Below, one piece after another: positions 34,451-43,385 of a DNA stretch of 64,000 nt; within the stretch, counting starts at the first letter, position 1, and each line of letters opens with the position of its first letter. The stretch spans positions 310,001 through 374,000 of the forward strand of contig NZ_LNSG01000005.1 of NCBI RefSeq assembly GCF_001468395.1, given 5' to 3'. Under the pieces are notes generated by a model. That model had not been told where the DNA came from. It was given only the letters and a program-made list of their open reading frames with translations, and did not search any database. A program made the position numbers and the translations under genes. The DNA comes from Sphingopyxis sp. H073 (lineage in GTDB: Bacteria > Pseudomonadota > Alphaproteobacteria > Sphingomonadales > Sphingomonadaceae).

Positions 34451-34876
34451 TCAAGCGATCCGCGTCCAGGTGACGGTCTTGCAGAAGACCGCGACGCAGC
34501 CCTTCATCGTCAGCTTGTTGCCCTTCACGCGCAGATGCGCGGTGTAATAGCGGCCATCTTCGGGGCTGTAGCCCGGCCCTTTCCAGCCGTCGTCATGCGG
34601 CACGAGATCCCAATATATCTGCAGGCCGGTGACCTGCCGGCCGCGCTTCGCCTTGTCGGGATTGCGTTCGTCGAGCTGGCCGCCCGCGGGCTGTTTGATC
34701 AGCAGGCGCTCGATGCGCCCGCACATCTTCGTACCGCAGGGCGCCATCGCAACGATGGCCTTGCCGTCGTCGGTTTTCCAGCGCCCGCTGACCGCCGCCG
34801 CTGGCGCCGCAGCCATCGACGGAACGGCGATGAAGGCTGCAAGCGCGAATCCAATTCTCAAATACAAGGCGACCAC
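34451..34876 (-). CDS. DUF2147 secreted protein
   Basis: This 141-residue protein has a signal peptide (LRIGFALAAFIAVPSMAAA) and then the DUF2147 pattern: VSGRWKTDDGKAIVAMAPCG, KMCGRIERLL, TGLQIYWDLVPHDDGWKGPG, YTAHLRVKGNKLTMKGCV. The family is a small beta-barrel (lipocalin-like) found in the periplasm of many proteobacteria; its ligand is unknown. It is convergent with the racemase and divergent from the beta-helix gene. Confidence 0.88.
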   Translation of the reverse strand: MVALYLRIGFALAAFIAVPSMAAAPAAAVSGRWKTDDGKAIVAMAPCGTKMCGRIERLLIKQPAGGQLDERNPDKAKRGRQVTGLQIYWDLVPHDDGWKGPGYSPEDGRYYTAHLRVKGNKLTMKGCVAVFCKTVTWTRIA

Positions 34877-34967
34877 TCCCGGTTTTTATTAGCTACACGC
34901 ATGTCAGCAACCCGCTTGGCATCCGTCAAGTCTTGCCGCATGGTTCCGGAAAACAAGGGAGAGACTC

Positions 34968-36182
34968 ATGCGATTCCAACGCCTGCGCCAAGCTGCGACG
35001 CTCTGTTTCGTGGCGGCTTTCGTCGCCGTTCCCGCGGCGGCAAAGACCATCAGCGTCAAGGCGGGAACGCCCGACGCCAATGAAAAGCTGCAGGAGGCGC
35101 TGATTCTCGCCGAACCCGGCGACACGGTCGAACTGGGCGCGGGGGTGTGGAAGCTGACCGACGGGCTGTCGCTCGACGTCGACAATGTGACCGTGCGCGG
35201 CGCGGGGACGAAGGACGGCGCAGGATCGATCCTTGATTTCTCGGGCCAGCAGGGCGCGGGCGAGGGGCTGCTGGTCACCAGCGACGACGTGTTCCTGACC
35301 AATTTCGCGGTCCTCAACACCAAGGGCGACGGGATCAAGTCGAAGGGCGCGAACCGCATCGTCTATCACCAGCTTCGCGTCGAATGGACCGCGGGGCCGA
35401 AGGAAACCAACGGCGCCTATGGCGTCTATCCGGTCGAGAGCAGCGACGTGCTGATCGACAGCGTCTATGTCCGCGGCGCGTCGGACGCGGGCATCTATGT
35501 CGGCCAGTCGAAAAATATCGTCGTTCGCGAATCGATCGCGACCGAGAATGTGGCGGGGATCGAAATCGAGAACAGCTTCGACGCCGACGTCCACGACAAT
35601 ATCGCGGCGAAGAATACGGGCGGAATTCTGGTCTTCGACCTGCCGAGCCTGCCGCAGCAGGGCGGGCATAATGTCCGCGTGTTCGAGAATATCGTCAGCG
35701 ACAACAGCACGCCGAACTTCGCGCCGAAGGGCAATATCGTCGCGAGCGTCCCGACCGGCACCGGCGTGCTGGTGATGGCGAACCGCAATGTCGAGGTTTT
35801 CGGCAATGTCTTCGACCAGAACGGCACCGCCAATGTCATGATCGTCGGCTATCGCTACGATCACAAGGATCCGAACTACCAGCCGCTGCCGAAGGCGATC
35901 GTCGTGCGCGGCAACCAGCATGGCAAGGCGGGCTATGCCCCCGCGTTCGATGGCGGGGCGCAGATCGCGGCGGCGATGGGCGGGGCGATCCCGCCGGTGC
36001 TGTGGGACGGCGCGGGCGACGCGATCGTTCTCGACGAGGTCGGGGTGCTGTCGCTGAACCTGCCCGATGTGAAGACGCCGCGCGATCAGGCGAAACCGAC
36101 GCCGGTGACGCTGAAGGGCACGCCCCCGGCGGCGCTGCCCGAGATCAAGCTGCCCGCGAGCATGGAGGCGAAGGTCCAGTGA
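34968..36182 (+). CDS. Parallel beta-helix repeat protein
   Basis: This 404-residue secreted protein has a signal peptide (LCFVAAFVAVPAAA) and a right-handed parallel beta-helix made of short repeats such as VLIDSVYVRGASDAGIYVGQ, IVVRESIATENVAGIEIENS and VEVFGNVFDQNGTANVMIVG. This looks like the TIGR03805-type protein, which occurs next to a diheme c-type cytochrome of the SO2930 family, as here. The gene overlaps the cytochrome gene by four bases (GTGA). A role in polysaccharide or metal-related surface chemistry is possible but not known. Confidence 0.85.
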   Translation: MRFQRLRQAATLCFVAAFVAVPAAAKTISVKAGTPDANEKLQEALILAEPGDTVELGAGVWKLTDGLSLDVDNVTVRGAGTKDGAGSILDFSGQQGAGEGLLVTSDDVFLTNFAVLNTKGDGIKSKGANRIVYHQLRVEWTAGPKETNGAYGVYPVESSDVLIDSVYVRGASDAGIYVGQSKNIVVRESIATENVAGIEIENSFDADVHDNIAAKNTGGILVFDLPSLPQQGGHNVRVFENIVSDNSTPNFAPKGNIVASVPTGTGVLVMANRNVEVFGNVFDQNGTANVMIVGYRYDHKDPNYQPLPKAIVVRGNQHGKAGYAPAFDGGAQIAAAMGGAIPPVLWDGAGDAIVLDEVGVLSLNLPDVKTPRDQAKPTPVTLKGTPPAALPEIKLPASMEAKVQ

Positions 36183-37204
36183 AGCCCGTCGTAGTGGCGC
36201 TCGCTGCTGCGCTGCTTTTTGCTAGCGGTGCGGGCGGTGTCGCGCCGCCGGCCGTCGACCAGGCGCTGGTCGACGGCGACACGATGCCGCCGAAACTGTC
36301 CGCCTTTGGCCTGTTCGCGGGCAATGATCCGGCGCGTCCGATCGCGAGCTTCGCCTATACGCTGAACACGCCGCTGTTCAGCGACTATGCCGAGAAGCAT
36401 CGCTTCGTTTCGATCCCGGCGGGCAAGAAGGCCGAGGTCGCCGACGACGGCACGATCGCGTTCCCCGTCGGCACGGTGATCGTCAAGAGTTTCGGCTGGC
36501 ACGACCGGAACGGCGGCCGCCCGGTCGAGACGCGGCTGCTCATCCACCGCGCGAAGGGCTGGGTCGCGCTGCCCTATATCTGGGACGCCGACGGCAAGGA
36601 TGCGTCGCTCGCGATCGCGGGCCGCCGCGTGCCGGTGAGCTTCGAGAGTCCCGGCGGCGGCGCGCACAGCATCCAATATGGCGTGCCGAACAAGAATCAG
36701 TGCAAGGAATGCCACAGCCGCGCCGGCGCGATCGTGCCGATCGGTCCGAAGGCGCGCAACCTCGTGCTGCCGGCGACGATGAGCGCGGATGCGAAACGGT
36801 TGTGGTTCGACCGGCCCGAGGCGCTCAAGCCGGTCATGCCGCGCTGGGACGATCCGGCGAGCGGCAGTTTGCAGGACCGCGCGCGCGCCTATCTCGACGT
36901 CAACTGCGCGCACTGCCACAATCCGGAAGGCAGCGCGTCGAACAGCGGCCTGTTCCTGCGCTGGACCGATCCGGTGAATGTCAATTATGGCATCGGCAAG
37001 CGCCCGACCGCGGCGGGGCGCGGCAGCGGCGGGATGGATTTTGCGATCGCGCCGGGCGAGCCCGACCGCAGCTTCCTCATCTATCGCCTCGAAAGCACCG
37101 AGCCGGGGATCGCGATGCCCGAGCTCGGCCGCTCGACGGTCCATAAGGAAGGCGCGGCGCTGCTGCGGCAATGGATTGCGGAGATGCCGAAAGCATCGCA
37201 TTAG
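36179..37204 (+). CDS. SO2930-family diheme c-type cytochrome
   Basis: This 341-residue periplasmic protein has a signal peptide (VVVALAAALLFASGAGGVA) and two heme-binding CxxCH motifs, CKECH near residue 180 and CAHCH near residue 243. Other family patterns are FSDYAEKHRFVSIPAG, YIWDADGKDASLAI and WTDPVNVNYGIGKRPTAAGR. The start is GTG 36179, coupled to the beta-helix gene. It probably passes electrons in the periplasm to an unknown partner; the constant pairing with the beta-helix protein suggests a joint function. Confidence 0.88.
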   Translation: MKPVVVALAAALLFASGAGGVAPPAVDQALVDGDTMPPKLSAFGLFAGNDPARPIASFAYTLNTPLFSDYAEKHRFVSIPAGKKAEVADDGTIAFPVGTVIVKSFGWHDRNGGRPVETRLLIHRAKGWVALPYIWDADGKDASLAIAGRRVPVSFESPGGGAHSIQYGVPNKNQCKECHSRAGAIVPIGPKARNLVLPATMSADAKRLWFDRPEALKPVMPRWDDPASGSLQDRARAYLDVNCAHCHNPEGSASNSGLFLRWTDPVNVNYGIGKRPTAAGRGSGGMDFAIAPGEPDRSFLIYRLESTEPGIAMPELGRSTVHKEGAALLRQWIAEMPKASH

Positions 37205-37211
37205 GGCGCGC

Positions 37212-37844
37212 ATGACCAGCCTCGTCCTCCACGATTATTTTCGCTCCTCGGCCAGCTTTCGCGTCCGCATTGCGATGAACCTGAAAGGGCTTGAATATGA
37301 GCGCGTCGAGGTCAGCCTGATCGCGGGCGACCAGCGCAGCGACGCCTATCTGGAACAGAATGCGCAAGGATTCGTGCCGATGCTCGTCGTTGATGGCGAG
37401 CCGATCATCCAGAGCATGGCGATCATCGACTGGCTCGACCGTGCCTATCCCGAGCCGCGCCTGATCCCGGACGAGCCGATGCCGCGCGCGGTGGCGCTGG
37501 CGCGCGCGCAGGTGATCGCGAGCGACATCCATCCGCTCAACAACCTCCGCGTCCTCAAATATCTGACGAAGGATCTCGGGCTCAACGAACAGACGAAGGA
37601 TCGCTGGATCGCGACATGGATCGCGCAGGGGTTCGAGGCGCTCGAAGCGATGGCGGGCGAGGGGCGCTATCTGGGCGGCGATGCGCCGGGGATCGCCGAC
37701 TGCTGCCTGGTGCCGCAGATGTATAATGCGCGTCGGTTCGAGGTGCCGCTCGATGACTATCCGCGGCTCGTCGAGATCGATGCGGCGTGCATGGAGCTGG
37801 AGGCATTTCAGCGGGCGCATCCCGATGCGGTGAAGCCCGCGTGA
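37212..37844 (+). CDS. maiA: Maleylacetoacetate isomerase (zeta-class GST)
   Basis: This 210-residue protein is a zeta-class glutathione transferase. The GSH-site motif SSASFRVRIAMNLKGLEY (SSxS/C near residue 10), NAQGFVPMLVVDGEPIIQSM and the helical C-terminal domain with DIHPLNNLRVLKYL and GDAPGIADCCLVPQMYNA are typical. It isomerises maleylacetoacetate to fumarylacetoacetate in tyrosine breakdown. The rest of that pathway (hmgA, fahA, hpd) is not here. The stop overlaps the TonB receptor start by GTGA. Confidence 0.9.
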   Translation: MTSLVLHDYFRSSASFRVRIAMNLKGLEYERVEVSLIAGDQRSDAYLEQNAQGFVPMLVVDGEPIIQSMAIIDWLDRAYPEPRLIPDEPMPRAVALARAQVIASDIHPLNNLRVLKYLTKDLGLNEQTKDRWIATWIAQGFEALEAMAGEGRYLGGDAPGIADCCLVPQMYNARRFEVPLDDYPRLVEIDAACMELEAFQRAHPDAVKPA

Positions 37845-39889
37845 TCAGGTTGCTCGCGGGGGCGGCTGCGCTGGCGTTGCCGGCGGCGGCGATGGCGCAG
37901 GAGGGTACCTCCTCCGGTCCGAGCGACGAGATCGTCTTCGCCGACTACCGCATCGACCCTTATGATATTGTCGTGCGCGGCGGCCTGCTGCCTCACAATC
38001 AGCACGACGGGGTGCAGAGTTCGGCCATTCTTCGCAACCTAGATCCGGGTTTCGGCGCGCGGGTCGAAAATCGCCTGCGCGACGAGGCCGGAATCGTCCA
38101 GTTCCGTCGCTCCGACGGGCGCAGCGCACATCCGACGAGCCAGGGCGTTACCTTGCGCGGGCTGGGCGGCAATGCGTCGAGCCGCGCGTTGGTGACGCTC
38201 GACGGGGTGCCGCAGGCCGACCCGTTCGGGGGCTGGGTCGCCTGGTCCGCCTATGATGCGATCAACCTCGGCGGTATCGTCGTGACGCGCGGCGGCGGTA
38301 GCGGGGTCGATGGACCGGGCGCGCTCGCCGGGACGATCGGGCTCTATTCGACGATGACCGACGGCGTCGAGGCGAGCGCAGCCTATGGCAGCCGCGACGG
38401 TTGGGACGCGTCGGCCTCGGCGGGCGGCGAACTGGGCAGCGGGCAGGTCGTGATCGATGGGCGGTATAGCCGCGGCGATGGCTTCATCCCCATCGCGAAA
38501 GGCCAGCGCGGCAGCGTCGATCGCGCGGCGCCCTATGAACAGGGCGGGGTCGGGCTTCGCCTGCGCTTCGATGCCGGCGACGACAGCCGGATCGAGGCGA
38601 GCGTGCGCGGCTTTGCGGACCGGCGAGATCGCGGCACCGATTTCACGCAGAGCAAGGTCGACGGCGTCGATGCGAGCGTGCGCTTCGTTCACGATCCCTA
38701 TGGCGCGACGCAATGGCTCGCGCTCGGCTATATCCAGCTTCGCGATTTCGAGAGCGGCTTCGCGAGCGTTGCGGCGGGACGGAACAGCGTTGCGCCCGCG
38801 CTCTTTCAGCGCGTGCCCGCGACCGGTCTCGGCGCGCGGGTCGAATTTCGTCCGGCTTTCGATGGCGGAAACCCGCTGCGCGTCGGCGCCGACTGGCGCC
38901 GTACCACCGGCCGCACCGAAGAAGATTTCTTCTTCACCGGCACCATCCCCGGCCGTCACCGCATCGCCGGAGGCAGCAGCGATACGGTCGGGGCTTTCGC
39001 CGAATGGACGTCGGGCGACGCGAACGACGGGTTCCTCTGGACGCTGAGCGGGCGGGTCGACCACTGGTGGCTCGGCGAGGGCTATCGGCTCGAGCGCAAT
39101 ATCGGCGGATCGCTGATCACCAACCTGCGCTTTGCGTCGCGACAGGGTTGGGAAGGCAGCGGGCGCGCGGGTGTGCGCTGGACGTCGGACGCATTCGCGC
39201 TGCGCGCCGCGGGGTATCGTGGTTGGCGCCTGCCCACGCTCAACGAACTTTACCGGCCCTTCCGTGTCGGCGCCGAGGTGACGACCGCGAACGAGGCGCT
39301 GGAACCCGAGCGCCTCTGGGGCGGCGAAGTGGGCGCCGATTGGCAGCAGGGCGGGACGAAGCTGTCGGTGACGCTGTTCGCCAACCATCTGTCGAACGCG
39401 ATCGCCAACGTGACCCTCGCGCCCAACCTCAACCAGCGCCGGAATCTCGACGCGATCGACAGCAAGGGGGTCGAATTCAGCGCCGAGCAGCGCGTCGGCC
39501 CGGCGACGCTTCGTGCGACCTATGCGTTCACCGATGCCAAGGTCGACGCTTCGGGTGCGGCCGTTGCGCTCGACGGCCGCCGCCCGGCGCAGATCGCAAA
39601 GCATGGCGGCAGCGTCTCGCTGCGCAGCAATGGCAACGGGCCGTTCGGCGGCTTCGCGACGCTGCGCTATATCGGTAGCCAGAATGAGGATGACCTCGGC
39701 CTGCTCCGCCTCGACGATGCGCTGACGCTCGATGCCGGGCTGTCGTGGCGCGTGACCGATGCGGTCAGCATCGAGGCGCGTGGTGAAAATCTGACCGACG
39801 AACTGGTCCCTGCGGCGATCTCGTCAGCGGGAATCGTCGAACGCGCGACGCCGCGCACGATGTGGATCGGCGGCCGCGTCACATTCTGA
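37841..39889 (+). CDS. TonB-dependent outer-membrane receptor
   Basis: This 682-residue protein has a signal peptide (LLAGAAALALPAAAMAQ), an N-terminal plug (GVTLRGLGGNASSRALVTLD, then VDGPGALAGTIGL near residue 165) and a barrel made of beta strands with EVGADWQQGGTKLSVTLFAN and an end with VEARGENLTDELV and an aromatic last residue (WIGGRVTF). It imports siderophores, vitamins or sugar compounds using TonB energy; the substrate cannot be read. No cobalamin riboswitch precedes it, since it overlaps maiA. The last four bases of maiA form the GTGA start/stop. Confidence 0.92.
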   Translation: MIRLLAGAAALALPAAAMAQEGTSSGPSDEIVFADYRIDPYDIVVRGGLLPHNQHDGVQSSAILRNLDPGFGARVENRLRDEAGIVQFRRSDGRSAHPTSQGVTLRGLGGNASSRALVTLDGVPQADPFGGWVAWSAYDAINLGGIVVTRGGGSGVDGPGALAGTIGLYSTMTDGVEASAAYGSRDGWDASASAGGELGSGQVVIDGRYSRGDGFIPIAKGQRGSVDRAAPYEQGGVGLRLRFDAGDDSRIEASVRGFADRRDRGTDFTQSKVDGVDASVRFVHDPYGATQWLALGYIQLRDFESGFASVAAGRNSVAPALFQRVPATGLGARVEFRPAFDGGNPLRVGADWRRTTGRTEEDFFFTGTIPGRHRIAGGSSDTVGAFAEWTSGDANDGFLWTLSGRVDHWWLGEGYRLERNIGGSLITNLRFASRQGWEGSGRAGVRWTSDAFALRAAGYRGWRLPTLNELYRPFRVGAEVTTANEALEPERLWGGEVGADWQQGGTKLSVTLFANHLSNAIANVTLAPNLNQRRNLDAIDSKGVEFSAEQRVGPATLRATYAFTDAKVDASGAAVALDGRRPAQIAKHGGSVSLRSNGNGPFGGFATLRYIGSQNEDDLGLLRLDDALTLDAGLSWRVTDAVSIEARGENLTDELVPAAISSAGIVERATPRTMWIGGRVTF

Positions 39890-39958
39890 CCTTCACAGGC
39901 CCGAAACAGGCGATAGGATGATCCTGCCGGGGAAACGGCATTTGGGGGTTTGCAAGGC

Positions 39959-40405
39959 ATGGCCGCGAAGAAGCTGAATCTCGACAATTTCCTGCCCTAT
40001 CGTCTGTCCGTCGCCTCCAACGCCCTGTCGAGCCGGATCGCCGCCGAATATCAGAACCGTTTCGGGCTGAAGATCCCCGAATGGCGGTTGATGGCGGTGC
40101 TGGGCGAGGGCGTGCCGCGCACCCAGCGCGAGCTTGTCGCGATCACCCATATGGACAAGGTGACGGTCAACCGCGCGGCGAAGGCACTGGCCGACCGCCA
40201 GCTTATCGCGCGGCAGGCGCACGAGGTCGACGGGCGCTCGCACCATCTCGAGCTCACCGAAACCGGTCGCTCGCTGTATGACGCGATCGTCCCGGCGGCG
40301 CTCGCGGCGGAGGAAAAGCTCGAATCGGCCTTGACCCGCGAGGAGCGCGCGAAACTGATGGAAATCCTCGTCAAGCTGCTCGCGACTGCCGAAAATTATG
40401 CCTGA
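39959..40405 (+). CDS. MarR-family transcriptional regulator
   Basis: This 148-residue protein has the MarR winged helix fold: RLSVASNALSSRIAAEYQNR, WRLMAVLGEGVPRTQRELVA, recognition helix near MDKVTVNRAAKALADRQLI, and the wing VDGRSHHLELTETGR. It is a dimeric DNA-binding repressor, ligand unknown. Its last codons overlap the PqqD-like gene by 8 bases, so it appears to head that operon and to control it, or alternatively the TonB receptor gene just upstream (70-base gap). Confidence 0.9.
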   Translation: MAAKKLNLDNFLPYRLSVASNALSSRIAAEYQNRFGLKIPEWRLMAVLGEGVPRTQRELVAITHMDKVTVNRAAKALADRQLIARQAHEVDGRSHHLELTETGRSLYDAIVPAALAAEEKLESALTREERAKLMEILVKLLATAENYA

Positions 40406-40679
40406 TCGCGCCTATCGCGCCGCGCCCGCCGACGCGCTGCGCATCGAGACGCTGGGCGAACTGACCGCGATCTTCGACCGGCGGTCGATGCAGACGCATC
40501 TCGTGATCGCGCCGATGCCCGAGATATTGGCCGCGATGGGAGGCGATGCGTGCGGAGCGGATGCGATCGCCGCGCGGCTTGCCGGCGAATTCGACCTCGA
40601 TGGCGAGGGTGATGTCGTCGCCATCGTCGCCGACCGGCTCGCCGAGCTCGCCGCGATGGGGTTGGTGGCGGAAGCGTGA
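40398..40679 (+). CDS. PqqD-like peptide chaperone (HPr-rel-A system)
   Basis: This 93-residue protein has the PqqD/RRE winged-helix pattern: YRAAPADALRIETLGELTAI then a HLVIAPMPEILAAM loop and IAARLAGEFDLDGEGDVVAI with a helical end (DRLAELAAMGLV). PqqD-family proteins bind a leader peptide and hand it to modifying enzymes. In this group the PqqD-like protein is found beside an HprK-related kinase. It overlaps the MarR gene by 8 bases and the kinase gene by 4 (GTGA). Confidence 0.85.
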   Translation: MPDRAYRAAPADALRIETLGELTAIFDRRSMQTHLVIAPMPEILAAMGGDACGADAIAARLAGEFDLDGEGDVVAIVADRLAELAAMGLVAEA

Positions 40680-41542
40680 GGCACAGCGCGCGAATCCAGG
40701 TCGGCCCCGTCCAGTTCCGTATCGGCAGTGACTGGCGGCAACCGATTGCGGCGCTCGAGACATTATACGCCGGTTATCCGCGCGACGATGCGCGGCCCGC
40801 CGATGCGACGGTGCGCCTGTTCGCGGCGCGGCCGTGGCGGCGCTGGCTGCGGCCGTCGGTGCATATCGGCGGCGACTTCGTCGTCCCTGACGCGCTGCCG
40901 TTGCCACTCTCGATGGGGCTGCTCGCAGCCGAGATGGGGATGAACCTGCAGGTGGCGCTCGGCTGGCGGCGGCATCTGCTGCTCCACGCAAGCGCCGTCG
41001 CTAGGGACGGGCGCGCCGTGATCATGTCGGGCGAATCCGGATCGGGGAAGTCGACCCTCGCGGCGCTGCTCGGTGAAGGCGACTGGCGGCTGATGGGCGA
41101 CGAGTTCACGCTGGTCGAACCCGCGAGCGGCGATGCGCTGGCCTTTCCGCGCGCGGTCAGTTTGAAGAATGAGGCAATCGCCGAAATGGCAGCGCGCGTC
41201 GATGCGGCGCGGCTCGGCCCGCTTCTCGCCGGAACGCCGAAGGGCGACATCCGCCACCTGATCCCGCGCGCCGACGCGATCGCGGCGATGCACGTGCCGG
41301 CGCGCCCTGCGTTGATCCTCTTCCCGCGCTTCGGCGGTGAAGCGGCGATCGAACCGATGGGCGAGGGCGAGGCCTTTGTCCGGCTGACCGAGGCGTCGAC
41401 CAACTATATCGCGCTCGGCGAGGCGGGCTTCGCCGCGCTGACGCGGCTGGTGCGCGAGACGCCCGCTTTCGGCATTACCTATCCCGACAGCGCGGCAGGG
41501 ATGGCGCTGGTCGAACGGCTTTGGGCGGAGGCGGCGCGGTGA
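40676..41542 (+). CDS. HprK-related kinase A
   Basis: This 288-residue protein has an HprK/P-type nucleotide-binding core: P-loop GESGSGKSTLAALLGEG near residue 120 and the following DEFTLV that matches the HprK acidic motif, with LLLHASAVARDGRAVIMSG ahead of it. HprK phosphorylates Ser in the HPr protein of the sugar phosphotransferase system; this group (HprK-related kinase A) lacks a known partner. It starts at GTG 40676 within the stop of the PqqD-like gene and ends within the start of the nucleotidyltransferase gene. Confidence 0.88.
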   Translation: MRHSARIQVGPVQFRIGSDWRQPIAALETLYAGYPRDDARPADATVRLFAARPWRRWLRPSVHIGGDFVVPDALPLPLSMGLLAAEMGMNLQVALGWRRHLLLHASAVARDGRAVIMSGESGSGKSTLAALLGEGDWRLMGDEFTLVEPASGDALAFPRAVSLKNEAIAEMAARVDAARLGPLLAGTPKGDIRHLIPRADAIAAMHVPARPALILFPRFGGEAAIEPMGEGEAFVRLTEASTNYIALGEAGFAALTRLVRETPAFGITYPDSAAGMALVERLWAEAAR

Positions 41543-42552
41543 GCGCGATCGATACTCTGGTGGGCCTGCTTGCGGGACGGATCGATGCGGCATCGCTCGC
41601 GCCGCGCGACTGGGACGGTGTGATCAGCGTCGCGCGCGCCGAGGCGATGCTGGCGACGCTGGCGCACCATCTGCGCGAGGCAGATCTGCCGCCGCCGGTC
41701 GCGGCGCTGTTCGCCGACCAGCGCGCCGCCGCCCAGGTTGCAAAGGATCAGGCGCTGTGGGAAGCGGAGATGGCGCGCCGCGCGCTCGCGCCCGAAGGGA
41801 TCGAGTTCGTGCTTCTGAAAGGCACCGCCTATGCCGCCGGCGGCCTGCCTTGCAGCGCGGGGCGCCAGATCGGTGATCTAGACATCCTCGTCCTCGCACA
41901 CGACATTCGCCGCGCCGAGAACGAGCTGCTCGAAGCCGGCTGGGAATGGGTCAAGTCCGACCCCTATGACGATTTCTATTACCGCGAACATATGCACGAG
42001 CTGCCGCCGCTCATTCACAAGGCGCGCGACCGGATGATCGACGTCCATCACACGATCCTGCCGAAAACGCACCGAGTCACGCCCGATGCGCTCGCGCTGG
42101 TCGGCGACGCGGTGACGACGGCGAGTGGCTTTGCCATTCTCAATCGCGAGGACATGGCATGCCATTGCGCCGCGCATATGCTCGCCGACGGCGACCTGCA
42201 GGGCGGACTTCGCAACCTGTGGGACTTCCATTTCTTGACGCGCGATTTCGCCGCGGCGGATACGGGTTTCTGGGGCAGGCTCGACGCGCGTGCGGACCTG
42301 CACGGGCTGCGCGGCGCTGTGCATCGCGCAGCGCGACTGGCGCGCGATCTTTATGGCGCGGAATTACCCTCCGGCTGGGATCGGCAGGACGCCCGCGACG
42401 TCTGGTATCGCCGCCGCCTCCTCGCGCGCGATGACTGGGGGCGCCCGACGAACTTCATGCTTCAGCAGGCTTTCTACATCCGCTCGCACTGGATGCGGAT
42501 GCCGCCGACGATGCTGGCGAAGCACCTCTGGACGAAGTGGCGGAAGCGCTGA
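41539..42552 (+). CDS. Nucleotidyltransferase-family protein, HPr-rel-A linked
   Basis: This 337-residue protein belongs to the NTP_transf_5 family: GIEFVLLKGTAYAAGGLP with GRQIGDLDILVLAHDI, where the two Asp residues of DLDIL are the metal-binding pair. The rest is helical with DVHHTILPKTHRVTPDALAL and REDMACHCAAHMLADGDLQG. The family is related to a group found in polysaccharide or lasso-type peptide gene sets; its substrate here is unknown. It overlaps the kinase gene by 4 bases and closes the operon. Confidence 0.88.
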   Translation: MSAIDTLVGLLAGRIDAASLAPRDWDGVISVARAEAMLATLAHHLREADLPPPVAALFADQRAAAQVAKDQALWEAEMARRALAPEGIEFVLLKGTAYAAGGLPCSAGRQIGDLDILVLAHDIRRAENELLEAGWEWVKSDPYDDFYYREHMHELPPLIHKARDRMIDVHHTILPKTHRVTPDALALVGDAVTTASGFAILNREDMACHCAAHMLADGDLQGGLRNLWDFHFLTRDFAAADTGFWGRLDARADLHGLRGAVHRAARLARDLYGAELPSGWDRQDARDVWYRRRLLARDDWGRPTNFMLQQAFYIRSHWMRMPPTMLAKHLWTKWRKR

Positions 42553-42562
42553 CGTTATGATG

Positions 42563-42630
42563 TGATCCCCGGCGAAGGCCGGGGCCCATCTCCGAAGCTT
42601 GCCGATGGACCCCGGCCTTCGCCGGGGACT
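42563..42630. repeat. REP-like inverted pair (ATCCCCGGCGAAGGCCGGGG type)
   Basis: ATCCCCGGCGAAGGCCGGGG at the left faces CCCCGGCCTTCGCCGGGG at the right. It lies between the convergent nucleotidyltransferase and gph genes, which suits a bidirectional terminator. Confidence 0.8.
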
Positions 42631-43288
42631 ACAATGCTTCTAGCAGGGGAACCAGTTCGTCATAATGGCCGATCACATGATCGGCGCCGAAGTCTTCGGC
42701 GGGCCGGTCGAGGAAGCCGAAGCCGACGAGGATGCTCGGTACGCCGGCGGCCTTTGCAGCCATGACGTCATAAATGCTGTCGCCGACGAAAGCCGCTCGG
42801 CCGCCGTCGCTTTGCTCGATCATAGCGTGGATAGGGTCGGGAGAGGGCTTGCGCACGCCGATCGTGTCGCCGCCGATGATCGCGCTCATCCGGTCGACGA
42901 GGCCGAGTTCCGCAAGCAGCTGTCGCGCCAGCCCCTCAGCCTTGTTCGTGGCGACCGCAGTCCGGACCCCGAGCGCGTCCAGCCGGTCGAGCGCGTCGAT
43001 CAAGCCGGGGAAGGGACGGCTGTGTACCGCGATATGCTGGCCATAATAGCGGAGCAGCTCGGGATAGAGCCGCTCGACCGCGCCGTCAGGAACGCCGCCG
43101 GTCGCGGTGAGGCCCTGTTCGAGCATATGCTTCGCCCCGAGCCCGATCATCGGCCGCACCTTTGCTTCGCTCAGCGGCGCACGATCGAGCAGCGCGAGCG
43201 CATGGTTCACTGCCGCGGTCAGGTCGCCCGCGGTGTCGACCAGCGTGCCGTCGAGGTCGAAGCCGACGATGCGGAAGGGAAAGTTCAT
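42629..43288 (-). CDS. gph: Phosphoglycolate phosphatase-like HAD hydrolase
   Basis: This 219-residue HAD phosphatase has FDLDGTLVDTAGDL (nucleophile Asp), VATNKAEGL (Thr motif), and GDTIGVRKPSPDP with AFVGDSIYDVMAAKAAGV carrying the Lys and Asp motifs. The alpha-helical cap AAVNHALALLDRAPLSEAKV is typical of the Gph group, which removes 2-phosphoglycolate made during DNA repair. The start is ATG 43288, with GAGG 7 bases upstream. A frame extends 35 codons further upstream, but that part is repeat sequence. Confidence 0.88.
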   Translation of the reverse strand: MNFPFRIVGFDLDGTLVDTAGDLTAAVNHALALLDRAPLSEAKVRPMIGLGAKHMLEQGLTATGGVPDGAVERLYPELLRYYGQHIAVHSRPFPGLIDALDRLDALGVRTAVATNKAEGLARQLLAELGLVDRMSAIIGGDTIGVRKPSPDPIHAMIEQSDGGRAAFVGDSIYDVMAAKAAGVPSILVGFGFLDRPAEDFGADHVIGHYDELVPLLEAL

Positions 43289-43304
43289 GTGCAAACCTCT
43301 TTTT

Positions 43305-43385
43305 CCGTTCGTGTCGAGCGAAGTCGAGACACCCAAGGATCGAGCGCGCCTTCGCGGCATCTCGACTTCGCTCGATGCGAACGGG
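43305..43385. repeat. REP-like inverted pair (GTCGAGCGAAGTCGAGA type)
   Basis: CCGTTCGTGTCGAGCGAAGT at the left faces CTCGACTTCGCTCGATGCGAA at the right. This TCGAGCGAAGTCGAGA hairpin lies between the divergent gph and glmU genes. Confidence 0.8.
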
